From: Amphiduros pacificus
Lineage: Eukaryota > Annelida > Polychaeta > Phyllodocida > Hesionidae
DNA length: 64,000 nt
Direction: 5' to 3'
Assembly: GCA_949316495.1 (NCBI GenBank)
Contig: OX439003.1
Location: 41,752,725-41,816,724, forward strand
Part shown: positions 35,291 to 50,164 of the stretch, piece after piece
Layout of the letters: each line of letters starts with the position of its first letter
Position numbering within the stretch: position 1 is the stretch's first letter
Program-made: the position numbers and the translations under genes
The notes under the pieces: model-generated
Seen by the model: the letters and a program-made list of their open reading frames with translations, nothing else
Told to the model about the DNA's origin: nothing
Databases searched by the model: none

Positions 35291-37388
35291 AGTGATCATA
35301 ATCATTTTCATTGCTTTGTGAATCTGAGTATTGTACTTATCTAAAAATAAAAATTAGAACAATCATATATTGCCTTTCATGTTTCTACCTAATTTTTACA
35401 GATGCATTTCACTGAAGGTCTCCTTTGTGGAACCTCCTAGCCCGGGGGCTGGCATGGAATCACTGAAAGTTTAATCAGGTAAATGTGACAATATAATGCC
35501 GAATAAATTCACGCTCAAGTTCGGAAATTTACATTATTTCAATTGTTTTTCTCTCGATAATATCAAATGTTTTTTTACTCTGCATGGCGAGGTAGAGTCA
35601 TATATTACCTCTGCCACAATAGGCATGACACTGTCTCAACCTATTCCGCAAGGTCGATTGCATAATCCACAGACAGATGCGCAATTGCTGGGCTTTGCAC
35701 ATGTGCACTCACAATGCCCGCCCAATTGACTTATACTGGCACACACATCATGTGCACTCTTTTCCTAACATAAACGTGTGTGAAGTTTGTTACTTATTCA
35801 CTTTTCACAGTTCATTATTCAGATTTTTTTCCTCACACAAGAACGATAAATTAATACTCCTTTACTTGTTATATTGACAGGGATTGTGTCTTGGGTGCAG
35901 GGTTCCATTCTTTCATGCCACAATATAAATTGTGATGTGACCATCATTGCCTAAAGGAGAGGGACCTATAATTATCACCAGGAAACAGATCAAGGAGTAT
36001 GTCTACTGCTATGAACACCCCTTGACCTCAATATTACATCTTATCTTTTCCAATAATGTATCACATTCCTCAGGCGTCATATATGTCTTGAGTGAAAAGT
36101 TCAAATGTAAATCACAAATATATAGTTGGTTGAGATGCAGTGCACATATTTTAAGAGGGAATTGAATATAGAGTCCTGTTGAGGCAAATATATTTGATCA
36201 GAATGTCCTGCCTTTTATTTATCTTGGTACACTGATAAGATCAGATACGATAGAGTAGGTTTGGATAAGTATTAATAGATAAAGTGATCCCGAGGTATAT
36301 TTATGATGTAATAAGTTCAAATAGTTCATTCTCCTGTCAAATCTATTGATAGATTAATCAGTCAGAAAATTCCTTACTTAAAACCAATCAGCGCAGCCCT
36401 CACATAAGCAATCCTACACCTGAAGCTCCCATCTAGACTTGGCCTGATTGGAGAATTGTAAGTTTTTGTGTGCTATGGTGAAGATTGTTTGTGAAAGTGC
36501 TTCCCATGCTGTGAAAGCACGAAAACATGGCGGCTGTAAACTGATTGTAAAATGGCTCAAAATTCCTGAGGAAGAAATAAGTAATGTTTCAGTCTGCAGA
36601 TGTGATTTCATTGGATGTTCCTTTCTTTTTGTGTATTTGATAATACAAGACCTTTGATAATATCAATTTACAAATGCATGACTGACATGACACATTTGGT
36701 TTGAAATTTTACTCTATGTAACGTAACAATGTAAAGAATGCTGACTCATTGTTTATATATAAAATAACATGGTGCTGGATAGATTTGTGGAATAGGCCAT
36801 GGTGGTCTAGTGTTCCAAGCGGGAGTGAGACAAAGATCCCACTCCCAGACTGTTTTAGTTTAACCACACTGCATTATGGATACATGTACAGATTTGCCAG
36901 ATTTGCCACTGATATGTACCTGTCTCCTGACTCCCTGAGCCTTGCATTCCTGTCTTTCTGAATAAATTATTACTGTCTGGATCTTCTGTTTTGTGATTAC
37001 TGAATATTATCAAAGAAATCTACAGTCTTTTTCTATTTCATGTTTATCTATATGATTACAGTAAGTCCATATCAAATATATTGTGCTATTCAATTGTATA
37101 CTAATGGCTTGTTTTGTCAATGTTTGCAAAGGACTAATTGGAAGGTTGTTTAATACTGCCAACACTGTAAATGGCTGACACCTATATTTCCATGATATTT
37201 TCTTTGTTTTCACCACAGGTGGCGCCTCTAACAGATACTGGGGAGAAATGTCTGTGGTCAACCTCACTTCAAATTGTGTTTTCAGCAAGATGGATATTTT
37301 AACTATTTTATTAAAAATGCTCAGGTTGATACATACTTGGCTGTAGTATAATAGGTAAACAGCATGGAGTTACACCTCTTCATGAGAG
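35291..37388. other. Spacer, nothing firmly recognised
   Basis: AT-rich intergenic DNA. A GC-rich bit at 36785-36850 (GGTGGTCTAGTGTTCC, then an imperfect GGGAGTG/CACTCCC hairpin) looks like part of a repeat. No gene or exon was recognised on either strand. Confidence 0.45.
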
Positions 37389-37567
37389 CTATTTATATTT
37401 ATTTATTTATTTATAAGTCTTGTTTACCCAGGGGCCCCCATCAGTGCTTGCGCTCTGTTCTCCCTGGGGGCCCTGCTGATAGATGAATATATACAAATGG
37501 TACAATGAATGATATGTTGTATGTATGTACAATATAAAAACATTTAAAATACATTAAAAACCTCTGC

Positions 37568-40500
37568 TTACAATTTTAAAAACTTCTTTGACCTTGCTTT
37601 AAAAGCATTATAACTCTCTGCCTTTCTGACATCTGATGGCAGTTCATTCCATAATTTAGCAGATTCATATTTAAAAGCACGTTCACCACATTTAGTTTTT
37701 ACCTTTTCAATAACTAGAGCACCTTGTGCAGAGGACCTTGTGTGATGGCTGTGAGTTTCACTGACTAGTGTATAATAGTTCTCCATATACCTTGGTGCAC
37801 CACCATTTACAATTTTGTGCACCATACACACTTTTTGGTGTTGCCACCTTTTTGCCATATGTGTCCACTTAAGTTCTGAAAAAACATTTTCTGTGGGCGT
37901 TCTCCGTGGCACACCTAACAACATCCTCCCCGCTCTCTTGTGCAGTTTGTGCAGGGCATCAAGCGAGGATTTGGTTGTGCCTGACCATACCTCACTGCAA
38001 TAATTGTAATGAGGCAGTACAATAGCGTTGAACAATATCTTTTGGTTTTCAAGAGACAAATATTTTGATGCTCGTGCTATTGCCCCAATTTTTTGACAAA
38101 TTTTTTTGGCAATTTTTTGTACATGTTCTTTGTATGTTAAACATTGGTCCATGGTGACCCCAAGGTACTTGAAACTCTTTACTCTCTCTATTTCTTCCCC
38201 TTCTACTTCTATCCTGATGTTACCCATTTTTGCCAGTCTTCTTTGTGTCCCAAACATCATGTACTTTGTCTTTTTAATATTTAATGTGAGCTTGTGTTTA
38301 TCAAGCCAAGCTTTGACATGCACAAGTTCACTGTTTAGGACATTTTCAATTACCTTGGGGTCATTGCTACAAAACATAATTGCTGTGTCATCAGCATACA
38401 TTGTTATTTTGGCTTGTACACTCTGTTCAGGCAAGTCGTTAATGTATAAGCTGAACAGAAGAGGTCCGAGTATTGACCCTTGGGGTACTCCATATTCAAT
38501 GTACCCAATGTCTGATTCCACTCATTCTATTGTTACAGTTTGTGTTCGCTCTTTCAGATAACTTTCAAACCATTTCTAACTTTGTCCATTTATGCCATAT
38601 CGGCCAAGTTTAGAGAGAAGGAGCTCATGATCAACCGTATCAAATGCCTTTTTTAAGTCCAAAAATACAATTCCTGTTAATTTTCCATTTTCCATAGCTG
38701 TAAGGATTTTGTCAGACACATCAATTAGAGCTGTACTAGTAGAATGGTTGGGCCTAAAACCTGATTGCCAGAAACTGATTAGCTTATGATTTTCTAGGTA
38801 TTTATAGAGTTGATCATGGACTACCCTCTCCAAGATTTTGCTGATCACCGGTAAGATGGAAATGGGTCTGTAGTTTCCAGCCTCATCACTGGGACCCTCT
38901 TTGTACACTGGCGATACCTTGGCCTGTTTCCATTGTCTTGGTATGTCACTAGTCTTTATTGACATATTCATTATGTGTGTTACTGAAGGTGCAATAACCG
39001 GGGCCGCTACTTTCAGCAGCCTGGCACTTACCCTGTCAACCCCAGTTGCTTTGGCTGCACACAAGGAAGCTAGTTGTTTGTGTATGAAATTTTGATCAGT
39101 TTCAGTGAGTACAAAATTGTTGTTTGTAAAAGGTTCCTGAACATCTATTGATATACTGGGTTGAAATTTTTCTGCCAATTTGGCACCAATGGTTGTGAAG
39201 AAAGAGTTAAAAGTATTTGCAATGCCTTTAGGGGTTTCCTGTGCTATGCCATTTGATTTAAGAGAATGCACCTTATCACTTTTTTTCTGACCAACACCTA
39301 TTATTTTTTTCAAGACTTTCCAAAGTTTTGTTGAGTCATCTTTGTTTTCTATTATTTCCTCATCGTAATTGTCTTTTATTAGCTGTTCTTTATAATTGTT
39401 TACCTTATTTCTCATCTTTTTATATTTCTCCCATGCAATGTCATCTTTACCTTTCTTTTCTGCAATTTTCAATAAATCATCTCTCTCATATGTCATTGCT
39501 ACATATTCATCAGTGACCCACCTGGTCACTTCACCTCTCACTTTCATCCTTTTGTGTGGTGCATGTTTGTCACATACATTTAAAAACATTTCAGACCACA
39601 CACTCCATGCATCATTTACATTGTCAAAAATTTCACATATTGACCAGGGTAAAATGTTTAAGTCTTTCACAAAATTTTCAGCATTAAATGTTTTGTATGA
39701 TCTTGTGTTTATATACCGTGGCTCAGTTTTTACCTTTTGGGCTCTCCTAACACAGTAAACTAACATATGATCACTAAGCCCTGTTGTTATGACTCCACTT
39801 TTTCTAATATTTTCATGTCTGTTTGTGTATATATGATCTATTAGAGTCCTAGATGTTGGTGTAATCCTAGTGGGTTTTGTAATCAATTGTTTTAAGCTAA
39901 ATTGTTTACTTGTTTCCATAATTCTCCTGGCTAATCCTGTTTTGTACCTGGGTAGCAAGTCAATGTTAAAATCTCCCAGTACAATTGTTTCTTTGCCTTG
40001 TGCTATTGCTGAGGCTATTGATGTTTCCATTCTGTCTATGTAATCTACCCTGCCTGAGGGTGACCTGTATATTGTTCCTACCAGCATGGGCTTGGTCTTA
40101 GGAAGATTAACTTCAATCCACAAGCATTCTGTGTCATTTTCCAGGTCTTTGTGTCTGCAATATGTAAGGGATTTGGACACATAGCAAGCCACTCCTCCCT
40201 TACCTGATGGCCTATCATTTCTGAACAGTTTATATCCATTTATCTCTACCTGTTCATCCTCAACCTTTTCATTTAGCTGAGTCTCTGATAATGATACCAC
40301 ATCCACATGACATCTCTCCAGTGCAACCCTCAGCTCATCCAATGAGCCGCGCAGTCCTTGTATATTGAGATGTGCTATCTTCAATCCCCTTGTCTCTCCT
40401 ATCTCCTCAAAGCTGTGCCTGATGTTCCCCATCACCTCATCCCTCCAGTCAGCATCCTCCTCTTGTGCATCCTCATCCTCTCTGAGGCCTGGCAGGATAC

Positions 40501-41047
40501 ACTTGTTGCATACCCAAGTAGTGGCATTGGCAGTGTCCACAGTCACACACTTGCTATGGTATGGGAGTTCACATTCAATACATATTGTACTTTTCTGATT
40601 TATCCTCACAGTTTTATCACATATTTCACATTTTGGCTTTGTTTTCTGTCTGGGCCCAGGGTTGGGGTGGGTATCCCCATTCAGCAGCAGAGTTAGTATA
40701 ATAACATACTTGTTTACTGGTACCTTGCTGGTGATAGTGGTCAATGAAGCTTGACCCTGTGATTTACCTCCACACAGGTATGCTGGCTTAGCAAAGTAAG
40801 TCCACATAGCATTTTGTGCATATAATCCATTTGCCTGTTGTTTCTGGGCATTCAGGTTTATAATATCCTGTGCAAAATCATTTGTTTGGTATACTGGTAC
40901 ATTATTTAGCCTTCCAGTGTTTGTAATCTGCATATATAGAGAAAATATCAGGAGAGCCATAAACACCCCTCCAGCTCCTGGGGCAGCCATCTTCCTTTTT
41001 TTGAACACTTTGTTTTTGTCTTTTAAACACCAAAATATGGGATTCAC
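37568..41047 (-). pseudogene. LINE polyprotein: 2A-like leader, PHD finger, endonuclease, reverse transcriptase
   Basis: One 1160-codon frame with two in-frame stops (TAG at 38576-38578, TGA at 38522-38524). Residues 1-45: hydrophobic N terminus (MALLIFSLYMQI). 113-132: hydrophobic run ending NGDTHPNPGP, a 2A-like motif. 140-183: Cys/His-rich PHD-type finger (CEIC, CIEC, HSKC, CNKC). About 222-460: APE-type endonuclease with HLNIQ, SETQL, GTIYRSP, GDFNIDL and GLSDHMLVY, so all key residues are present. About 690-950: reverse transcriptase with NYRPISILP, FRPNHSTSTAL, LKKAFDTVDH, YGVPQGSILGPLLF and YADDTA. The two stops fall between the FDTVDH and PQGS motifs. Confidence 0.93.
40652..40711 (-). 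other. 2A-like ribosome-skipping motif in the LINE
   Basis: Encodes a hydrophobic stretch followed by GDTHPNPGP. Canonical 2A is D(V/I)ExNPGP; here NPGP and the Asp are kept, with Thr-His in place of Val/Ile-Glu. 2A-like peptides at this position, upstream of the PHD and endonuclease domains, are known from CR1-type LINEs of marine invertebrates. Whether this variant skips is unknown. Confidence 0.6.
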
Positions 41048-41330
41048 TAAAAACTGTATTTGAGCAGTGATTTATCACTTAATTTTGTACTTTTATGTTA
41101 ATATGAAATGGATCTGATACAGAGTAACCAATTTTTAAATCCCTTTTGCCTGTTATATGACAATGTCAAAAGCCCCAACCTCTGTACTTGTATTCTGCAC
41201 TAACATATAAGTTACATTCTGCACATGTCAAGAGCTGCATTTAACATAATAGATGTACAAAGCACAGGGAGATTATAAGGTGTAGATGCCTGTGAAAATG
41301 TTAATTGTGAACATTATGATTATCGGATAA

Positions 41331-41667
<337 letters not shown>

Positions 41668-41775
41668 TCAGCTTGTTAATCTGCTTGTTTATCTGTTTGT
41701 TTATCCGCTAGTACAAGCTTGTTTGCCATATACTCTTGTAATGATATATAAGTGAACACTTTCAATGGTTTGTTA

Positions 41776-41833
41776 GTTAAGCCTGAAGAAGTCCCTTGAA
41801 GGACTGAAACATGTCGCAATAAAAGGTTTTAAC
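41776..41833 (+). ncRNA. Candidate type I hammerhead ribozyme (Penelope-like terminal repeat)
   Basis: All core parts are present in order: CTGAAGA (41783-41789; fits CUGANGA), a perfect 5-bp stem II AGTCC/GGACT with a 6-base loop (41790-41805), GAAA (41806-41809), a tiny palindromic stem III around ACATGT, and the GTC cleavage site (41813-41815). Stem I can form from GC/GC and GTTAA/TTAAC with an internal loop. Such ribozymes with minimal stem III are known from terminal repeats of Penelope-like retroelements. No Penelope reverse transcriptase is seen nearby, so this is a terminal fragment. Confidence 0.7.
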
Positions 41834-41849
41834 TCTTTGTCACCACGGA

Positions 41850-42522
41850 CTTTGTTGGATTACTTTCATCACCATTACACTGTATACAACTACCTTTTTA
41901 CAATCTTTTAAAATCTTGATCGCTGGATCTATCAAGAATATCATAACACTCAAACATACTTTTAACGCTATAATTCAAAATAATAAAACACTGGTTTATA
42001 TTTTAGATATCTTTTATGTCATATCTTCATTTCTAAAACATTTTAAATGATTTATGCACAACAGTTACAGTGTTGAGAGAGCTCTGAACCGTTCTGGGCC
42101 AATCTGGACAATTCAAGTCATTCTGGACACTCACAACATAGCTGGACGCGAAATCGCAGCATCTGAGCTGTGCCGTATGGTGAACAATGGCCAGTATTAA
42201 AAAGTTGCCTTCTTTAATCTTTACATATCGACCATGATACACAAATCTTAAAGAAAATAACACGCTCATCAATTACATATATAATATAATCCTCTAGAAC
42301 TGCATTTTTACATAATTTTAACACAGGAAGGTGATACCGAATATTAAATAAAATATTACCAAATATTAAATAAGAACTTTTTTTTTCTCAAATTTACACC
42401 ATTTAAATCATCTTCCGCCCAGAATGGTTCAGAGCTCTGCCACCCTTGAGTTAGAGGATACAACACATATATCCTTGTGTTTAAACGTTTTATATTTTGC
42501 AATAGCAACTCCAATGTTTGTA
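41850..42522. other. 3' flank of gene C with a 22-bp inverted repeat pair
   Basis: AGAGCTCTGAACCGTTCTGG (42078-42099, 22 bp in full) is matched in inverse at 42417-42438 with one difference. The 361-bp span could be a small MITE; clear target duplications are missing. Otherwise AT-rich with no gene. Confidence 0.55.
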
Positions 42523-45630
<3,108 letters not shown>

Positions 45631-45960
45631 GTTGCTCTGAGTGAGATGAATGAGTCTGGAGTGCACATAGTGTTGTTTGGTCCTATATGTACCTACCAGG
45701 CCAGGCCAGTAAGCATGACTCGCCTGACCTGCTGCTCGGCACAGCGTCGGCCAGGAACTAGTACACATTGTCAAGAGCGGCATTCTGTTCAAATCTCTTA
45801 AACAGGAAAAAAATGTTTCTACGATTCCACTCCCAGTGGTAATGTTCACAACAGAACAAAAACCAGTGGTCTCTGCTGTAATGAGGGCTAGGGCCAGTTT
45901 AGGGCACAGCACAGGTTAGAAATTAGTACACTTTCACAGAAGCAGCATGTCCTCAGACCT
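45631..45960 (-). promoter_or_regulatory. Gene C 5' flank with the conserved block twice
   Basis: GTGTACTAGTTCCTGGCC (about 45752-45767) and GTGTACTAATTTCTAACC (about 45918-45933) lie about 165 bp apart on the minus strand, each followed by GCTGTGCC. The single block upstream of genes A and B is therefore duplicated here. Local GC content is higher than in the flanks. Confidence 0.55.
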
Positions 45961-46062
45961 GACCTAAATAATACAATTCCTATTTCACTTGATATTAATA
46001 TAAAATAAGCTTAAGGGGAAAAAATAGACAGTCTTTGTGTCAACATGACTGGTTTTTACATG

Positions 46063-46397
46063 TTTGTTTGTTTGTTTGTTTGTTTGGGGTTTTACATCAC
46101 TTTCAACATTATTTCAGTCATTTCGTGATGAGACCTACTTGTAGCAGATATAGTGCTGCCTCACTGAATTGTCATGTCGCAGGTCCTTGACATGACAACC
46201 CACCCGGTCACAGATTTACAAGGACAACGGGTTAACCCTTTTGGCACGGGCCTCAGCTCATATGGGAATTTGAATCATGAGTTCAATCTCGGCATGGCCG
46301 GGGTTCGAACCCACGACCTTTGGATCACCACAGAGGAACTGGTGCCTGTAAGCTGGCGCTCTAACCAACTGCGCCACGGCCCGTGGCCTGATGATGT
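46063..46397 (-). mobile_element. tRNA-derived SINE (family 1), copy 2
   Basis: Sense is the minus strand. Same family as 20452-20769: head with TGGCGCAGTTGGTTAGAGCG and GGTTCGAACCCC, GTCATGTC/GACATGAC hairpin, and 3' end TGATGTAAAACCCC followed by AAAC repeats. A 10-bp target duplication TTTTTACATG lies at 46053-46062 and 46398-46407. Confidence 0.92.
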
Positions 46398-46407
46398 TTT
46401 TTACATG

Positions 46408-49400
46408 GATTTTGTTTCATTGATAATGAGCTGATTAAGTGTGAGTAGTGAGTTACGCATGAATACCAACAGTTCTCGCATGTATATCCTACCTGTAAGC
46501 CTGGATGACCGACTAATAATGATTGGATGTTTCGTTTCTAGTGCAAACGTGAAAGACACAAGATATAAAGTTTAATACTGAAGCTTAATTCTCTTCTTGC
46601 CAGTGATTTATAGTTTTAATTTCTCAATCATTATTCTCAATGTAATGTGTGGTTTATTGGGCTCACCTTTCTTGTCATTTTGATTTTTCAAATTATATAT
46701 AATTCATTTTACACCTTTTCATCCATTTATGATATCACTATGACCTCCGGAAAAACAACAAACAATTAAATAGCCATGGCCTAATCCACTAAAACAACAA
46801 ACAATTAATCAACCATGGCCTATTCTTCTAAAACGTGATGTTCATGCATTGCGCAACCAAGATATAACACACACGTTTATGACATTGGAAATGCGATATC
46901 ATATTCTCATTCACATGTTTACTTAAACTATTTTTTGACATCTCTCTTTGATAAAAGCAGTTCCTCTAAATATGATATTATAGCATCGTATATAAATTGT
47001 AGCAAGCAAGTTCAGAATGCTTAATTTATCGACTGATGAAGTGATTCCTCATAACACTGTATCGAATTTATACTTGTCTGATAGATTAAATCGGGTTCCT
47101 AATTGTGTTCTCAATATGTTCACAGACACGAGGCAATATGTTCACAGGCATGAGGGGCATACAAAATATTCCTTCCCTTTGCCATAACAAGATAGATTTC
47201 TTCGAAAAAATAATTATGTGCTGTTGAAAACGATGATTTACACACTCGTATGGTAGATTTTTCATAAAATGTATCACATAGTGAAAGTATTAAATTCATA
47301 TTATAAGATTTTTATAATTCAAAATTGGCCCAGAATAGTACCTGCATATATGTGTTTGTGTGTGATCTCACAACCATCATGGCAACCACACTTACAAAAA
47401 GAAATCTCAATGAAAATGCGTTTTGAAGGTTTAATAGGGCTACAGTCCATAAATGAACTACTAGTCCCTGAGTTGATCCTTTACATCGAAATTAAGTATA
47501 AAGAAGGCAAACCTGGACAAAATTAATATTTCATTTATTCACTTTGTAAATCATAATATGTACATAAAACCCATTACGAGTCAAAATCTAATGCAAATAA
47601 TATAGAGTAATAGGAAATATAATAAGCCGCATTTTTCCTTTCAAACGTCAAACGGAAATGTTATAGTAGTTATGATTTATTGACAATAACATTAAACTGG
47701 GTGTAATACTGCACATAACAGAAATCAAAATGATAAATTATAGTCCATCCTATAATTATATTTAATCTTTGATATGAAATTAGAATTTTACTTCAAATGT
47801 TTGTAGCGCTCCGGAACGCAATAATTTAGCAAATATAAATTAAAATGTCATTTTACATAAATAACTCTAATAATGTTCGACACTCATTAATATCATTCTC
47901 AGATCTGTAACACAGGGTGATGCGGCATTTGTGAAGGACATGTTAGTCTGTCTGAACATTCCCACATACACATTCCTACTTTAGGGTGCGATCCCGGGGG
48001 TGGGATTCTGACCCATCGTTCAGTTGCTATCTTTAGCTTGTGTGAAGAAAGTCCCAGTCTGATACAGGCAATTCTAACATGTTTTTAGATAATTTCTCAA
48101 TTGTACATGAGGTATCCAAACAGTTCAGGATTTTACTAGCTGTACATAACTTCTGGTCGAGTCTGAATTAATAACTATTTGTTTGATACATTCCACTCTG
48201 CATTACACAGGTAATATTCAATTACTACATCTGCAGTCCTTGCTCTACATCGGATACCCTTCTAAATTTGGAATTCCCTGCAGCTGAGCTGTAAATGCTT
48301 GTAAAAATATTATCAAATCTGAATCGACCAACATCAGGTCATAAATTGCAACCAAGTGTCTGACACATAAACTGGCCAATCAGTGCTGCTGTCAGAACAA
48401 AACAGAATCTCTTTCAGTTAGCATTTATTCCTCACCAATCAGTTCACGGCCAGATTTTTATGAATACTGATGACTTGCGCTCGATTCTGTGCACACCTTT
48501 ATAGCTTTAGTGGCAGGGACTGATATGAAAAAGATAAGAAGAGTAGATACACACCAATGATTCCTCATTAAAGTTATTTGGTCCCAAGTGCTGTATCATT
48601 GTTTTAATATCATACCAGTAGGAGGCTTTACTTGGAGAGTTGTGGACATAAGTGTATGATAGCATTTATGTCTTCCCATTGATTTCCCAAGTTTGTTATC
48701 CTCCAAAACTCTCATATTAGTCATTTATCAGCCGCAAGTCATGTTTATTCATAAAAATCAGAAATAACTATCCATACATATTATGCTTTGCACTGAATGG
48801 TTCGCGTCTTGGTCAGCCATCTGATCACAGGTCGTGACCTCAGACTAGTCAGTTCTGATTGGATGATTTTTGGTGGGCGTTACTTACGTGCATGACTGGA
48901 TATTTTGGATTAGATGATATTTCGGTGAGCAAGACGAATATTGATGATTCGGAGAATTTCACATTTTGAATGATATTAAATACAGGGCAATGACTGCCAA
49001 GATAGTGACAAGGTTGAAAAACTTGCAATACTGCCTAAATATGTGATGCAGAGGAGTTGAACGTTGTTTCGGTGCAATTGCAATTTCAAAGCACTGAGGA
49101 GTGAGTTGAGCTTATATCGTGTTTTAAACTGCAGTGCATTTATGAAGAATTTATAAAGTCATAGATTATCATAGCTTATCATGGAAGTGTCATTTCATTA
49201 GATCATTGTTCCTTAATATGATATAAAGAGGTATGTTGAGGAAAGAAAGGAATACATATCAGAATTTTACAAAAACCTTTTTACAGAAACAATTGACTGT
49301 TACAGTAACAGATCTACACCCACTAGATTCATTTTATCATTTTGTACCTCGGATTACCCACAACACAAAATTCTACAATTGATGCAAAACACTAATACCT

Positions 49401-49421
49401 CTAAAAAGTACAATACCTTGT

Positions 49422-49459
<38 letters not shown>

Positions 49460-50164
49460 GCTTTAATCAAACGGTATACATCTCAACAAATACCTAAGTT
49501 GGACAATACTGGGAGTCTTGTGTATTATTTACAGATGATTTTAATAATGTTCTGCAATATTGCACTTATTTCTAAATAATCTCTTTATTTACCTCTGCCA
49601 AATAAAGTTTGCAATATTGTAAAGCTGCAACACTATCTAACATTCCTCGTATAATACGTTTAAAATATTTACATCTAAATACGAATAAACGTTTGAGTGT
49701 TTATATTTTATGTACAATGTCCTAAATATTCTATACATTACAAAACATAAGGCTTAAAACATAACACCACGAATAGAATATCATTAATACATAGCAGACA
49801 CATTTAACACAGAGACATTTAACACGTCTGAGTTGGATGGTGCACCGCGCTGACACCTAGTGGCAGACCTGCTCTTTCCAATCTCTGTTTAAATATCTCT
49901 GCCATTATATTCTAAGTTTTTTTTAATCATCATGGCCAATTCAAATATATCATTTATCATTTGATTACAATATTTATATATTATTAGATATAATATTTAA
50001 TATTTACACCCCATTTTCTTGCACATATGAATAGATTTATCTGGAGATATGGATATGGTGCAAATCGCCATTAATCATGAGCACAGATATATACATGGTG
50101 AGTAATATATAATTGAGAAGTGATATTGACTATTTGGTTGGCTCTGTTTCTGAGCAATTCCTGA
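46408..50164. other. Spacer between gene C and the next gene
   Basis: AT-rich. Holds the second copy of a dispersed repeat (48305-48530), a short (TA)n at 49424-49455, and a tandem pair of AACAAACAATTAA segments near 46755-46810. No gene or exon recognised. Confidence 0.5.
48305..48530 (+). repeat. Dispersed repeat, copy 2 (pair 27640-27840)
   Basis: Same block order as at 27640-27840, with about 80 percent similarity by eye and a 20-bp extra segment. It lies about 2.7 kb upstream of gene C. Transposon or duplicated flank; undecided. Confidence 0.7.

Larger units (their letters stand above)
37389..41090 (-). mobile_element. Nearly full-length CR1/L2-group LINE
   Basis: Minus-strand non-LTR retrotransposon with a single long frame (37568-41047), a 3' UTR of about 180 bp that has two GGGGGCCC-rich segments able to pair, and a tail of TAAA/ATAA repeats at 37389-37412. 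The 5' boundary is placed loosely just beyond the first methionine. Target duplications were not found. Only two stop codons interrupt the frame, so it was active recently. Confidence 0.9.

Noticed and set aside
35027-35311. 94-codon minus-strand frame at the PTGR1-like promoter relic
   Set aside because: Only the 5' UTR and ATG are shared with PTGR1-like genes; the codons after ATG are unrelated, so no gene is called.
36448-36657. 69-codon plus-strand frame with a basic middle part
   Set aside because: No recognisable domain and its antisense is equally open.
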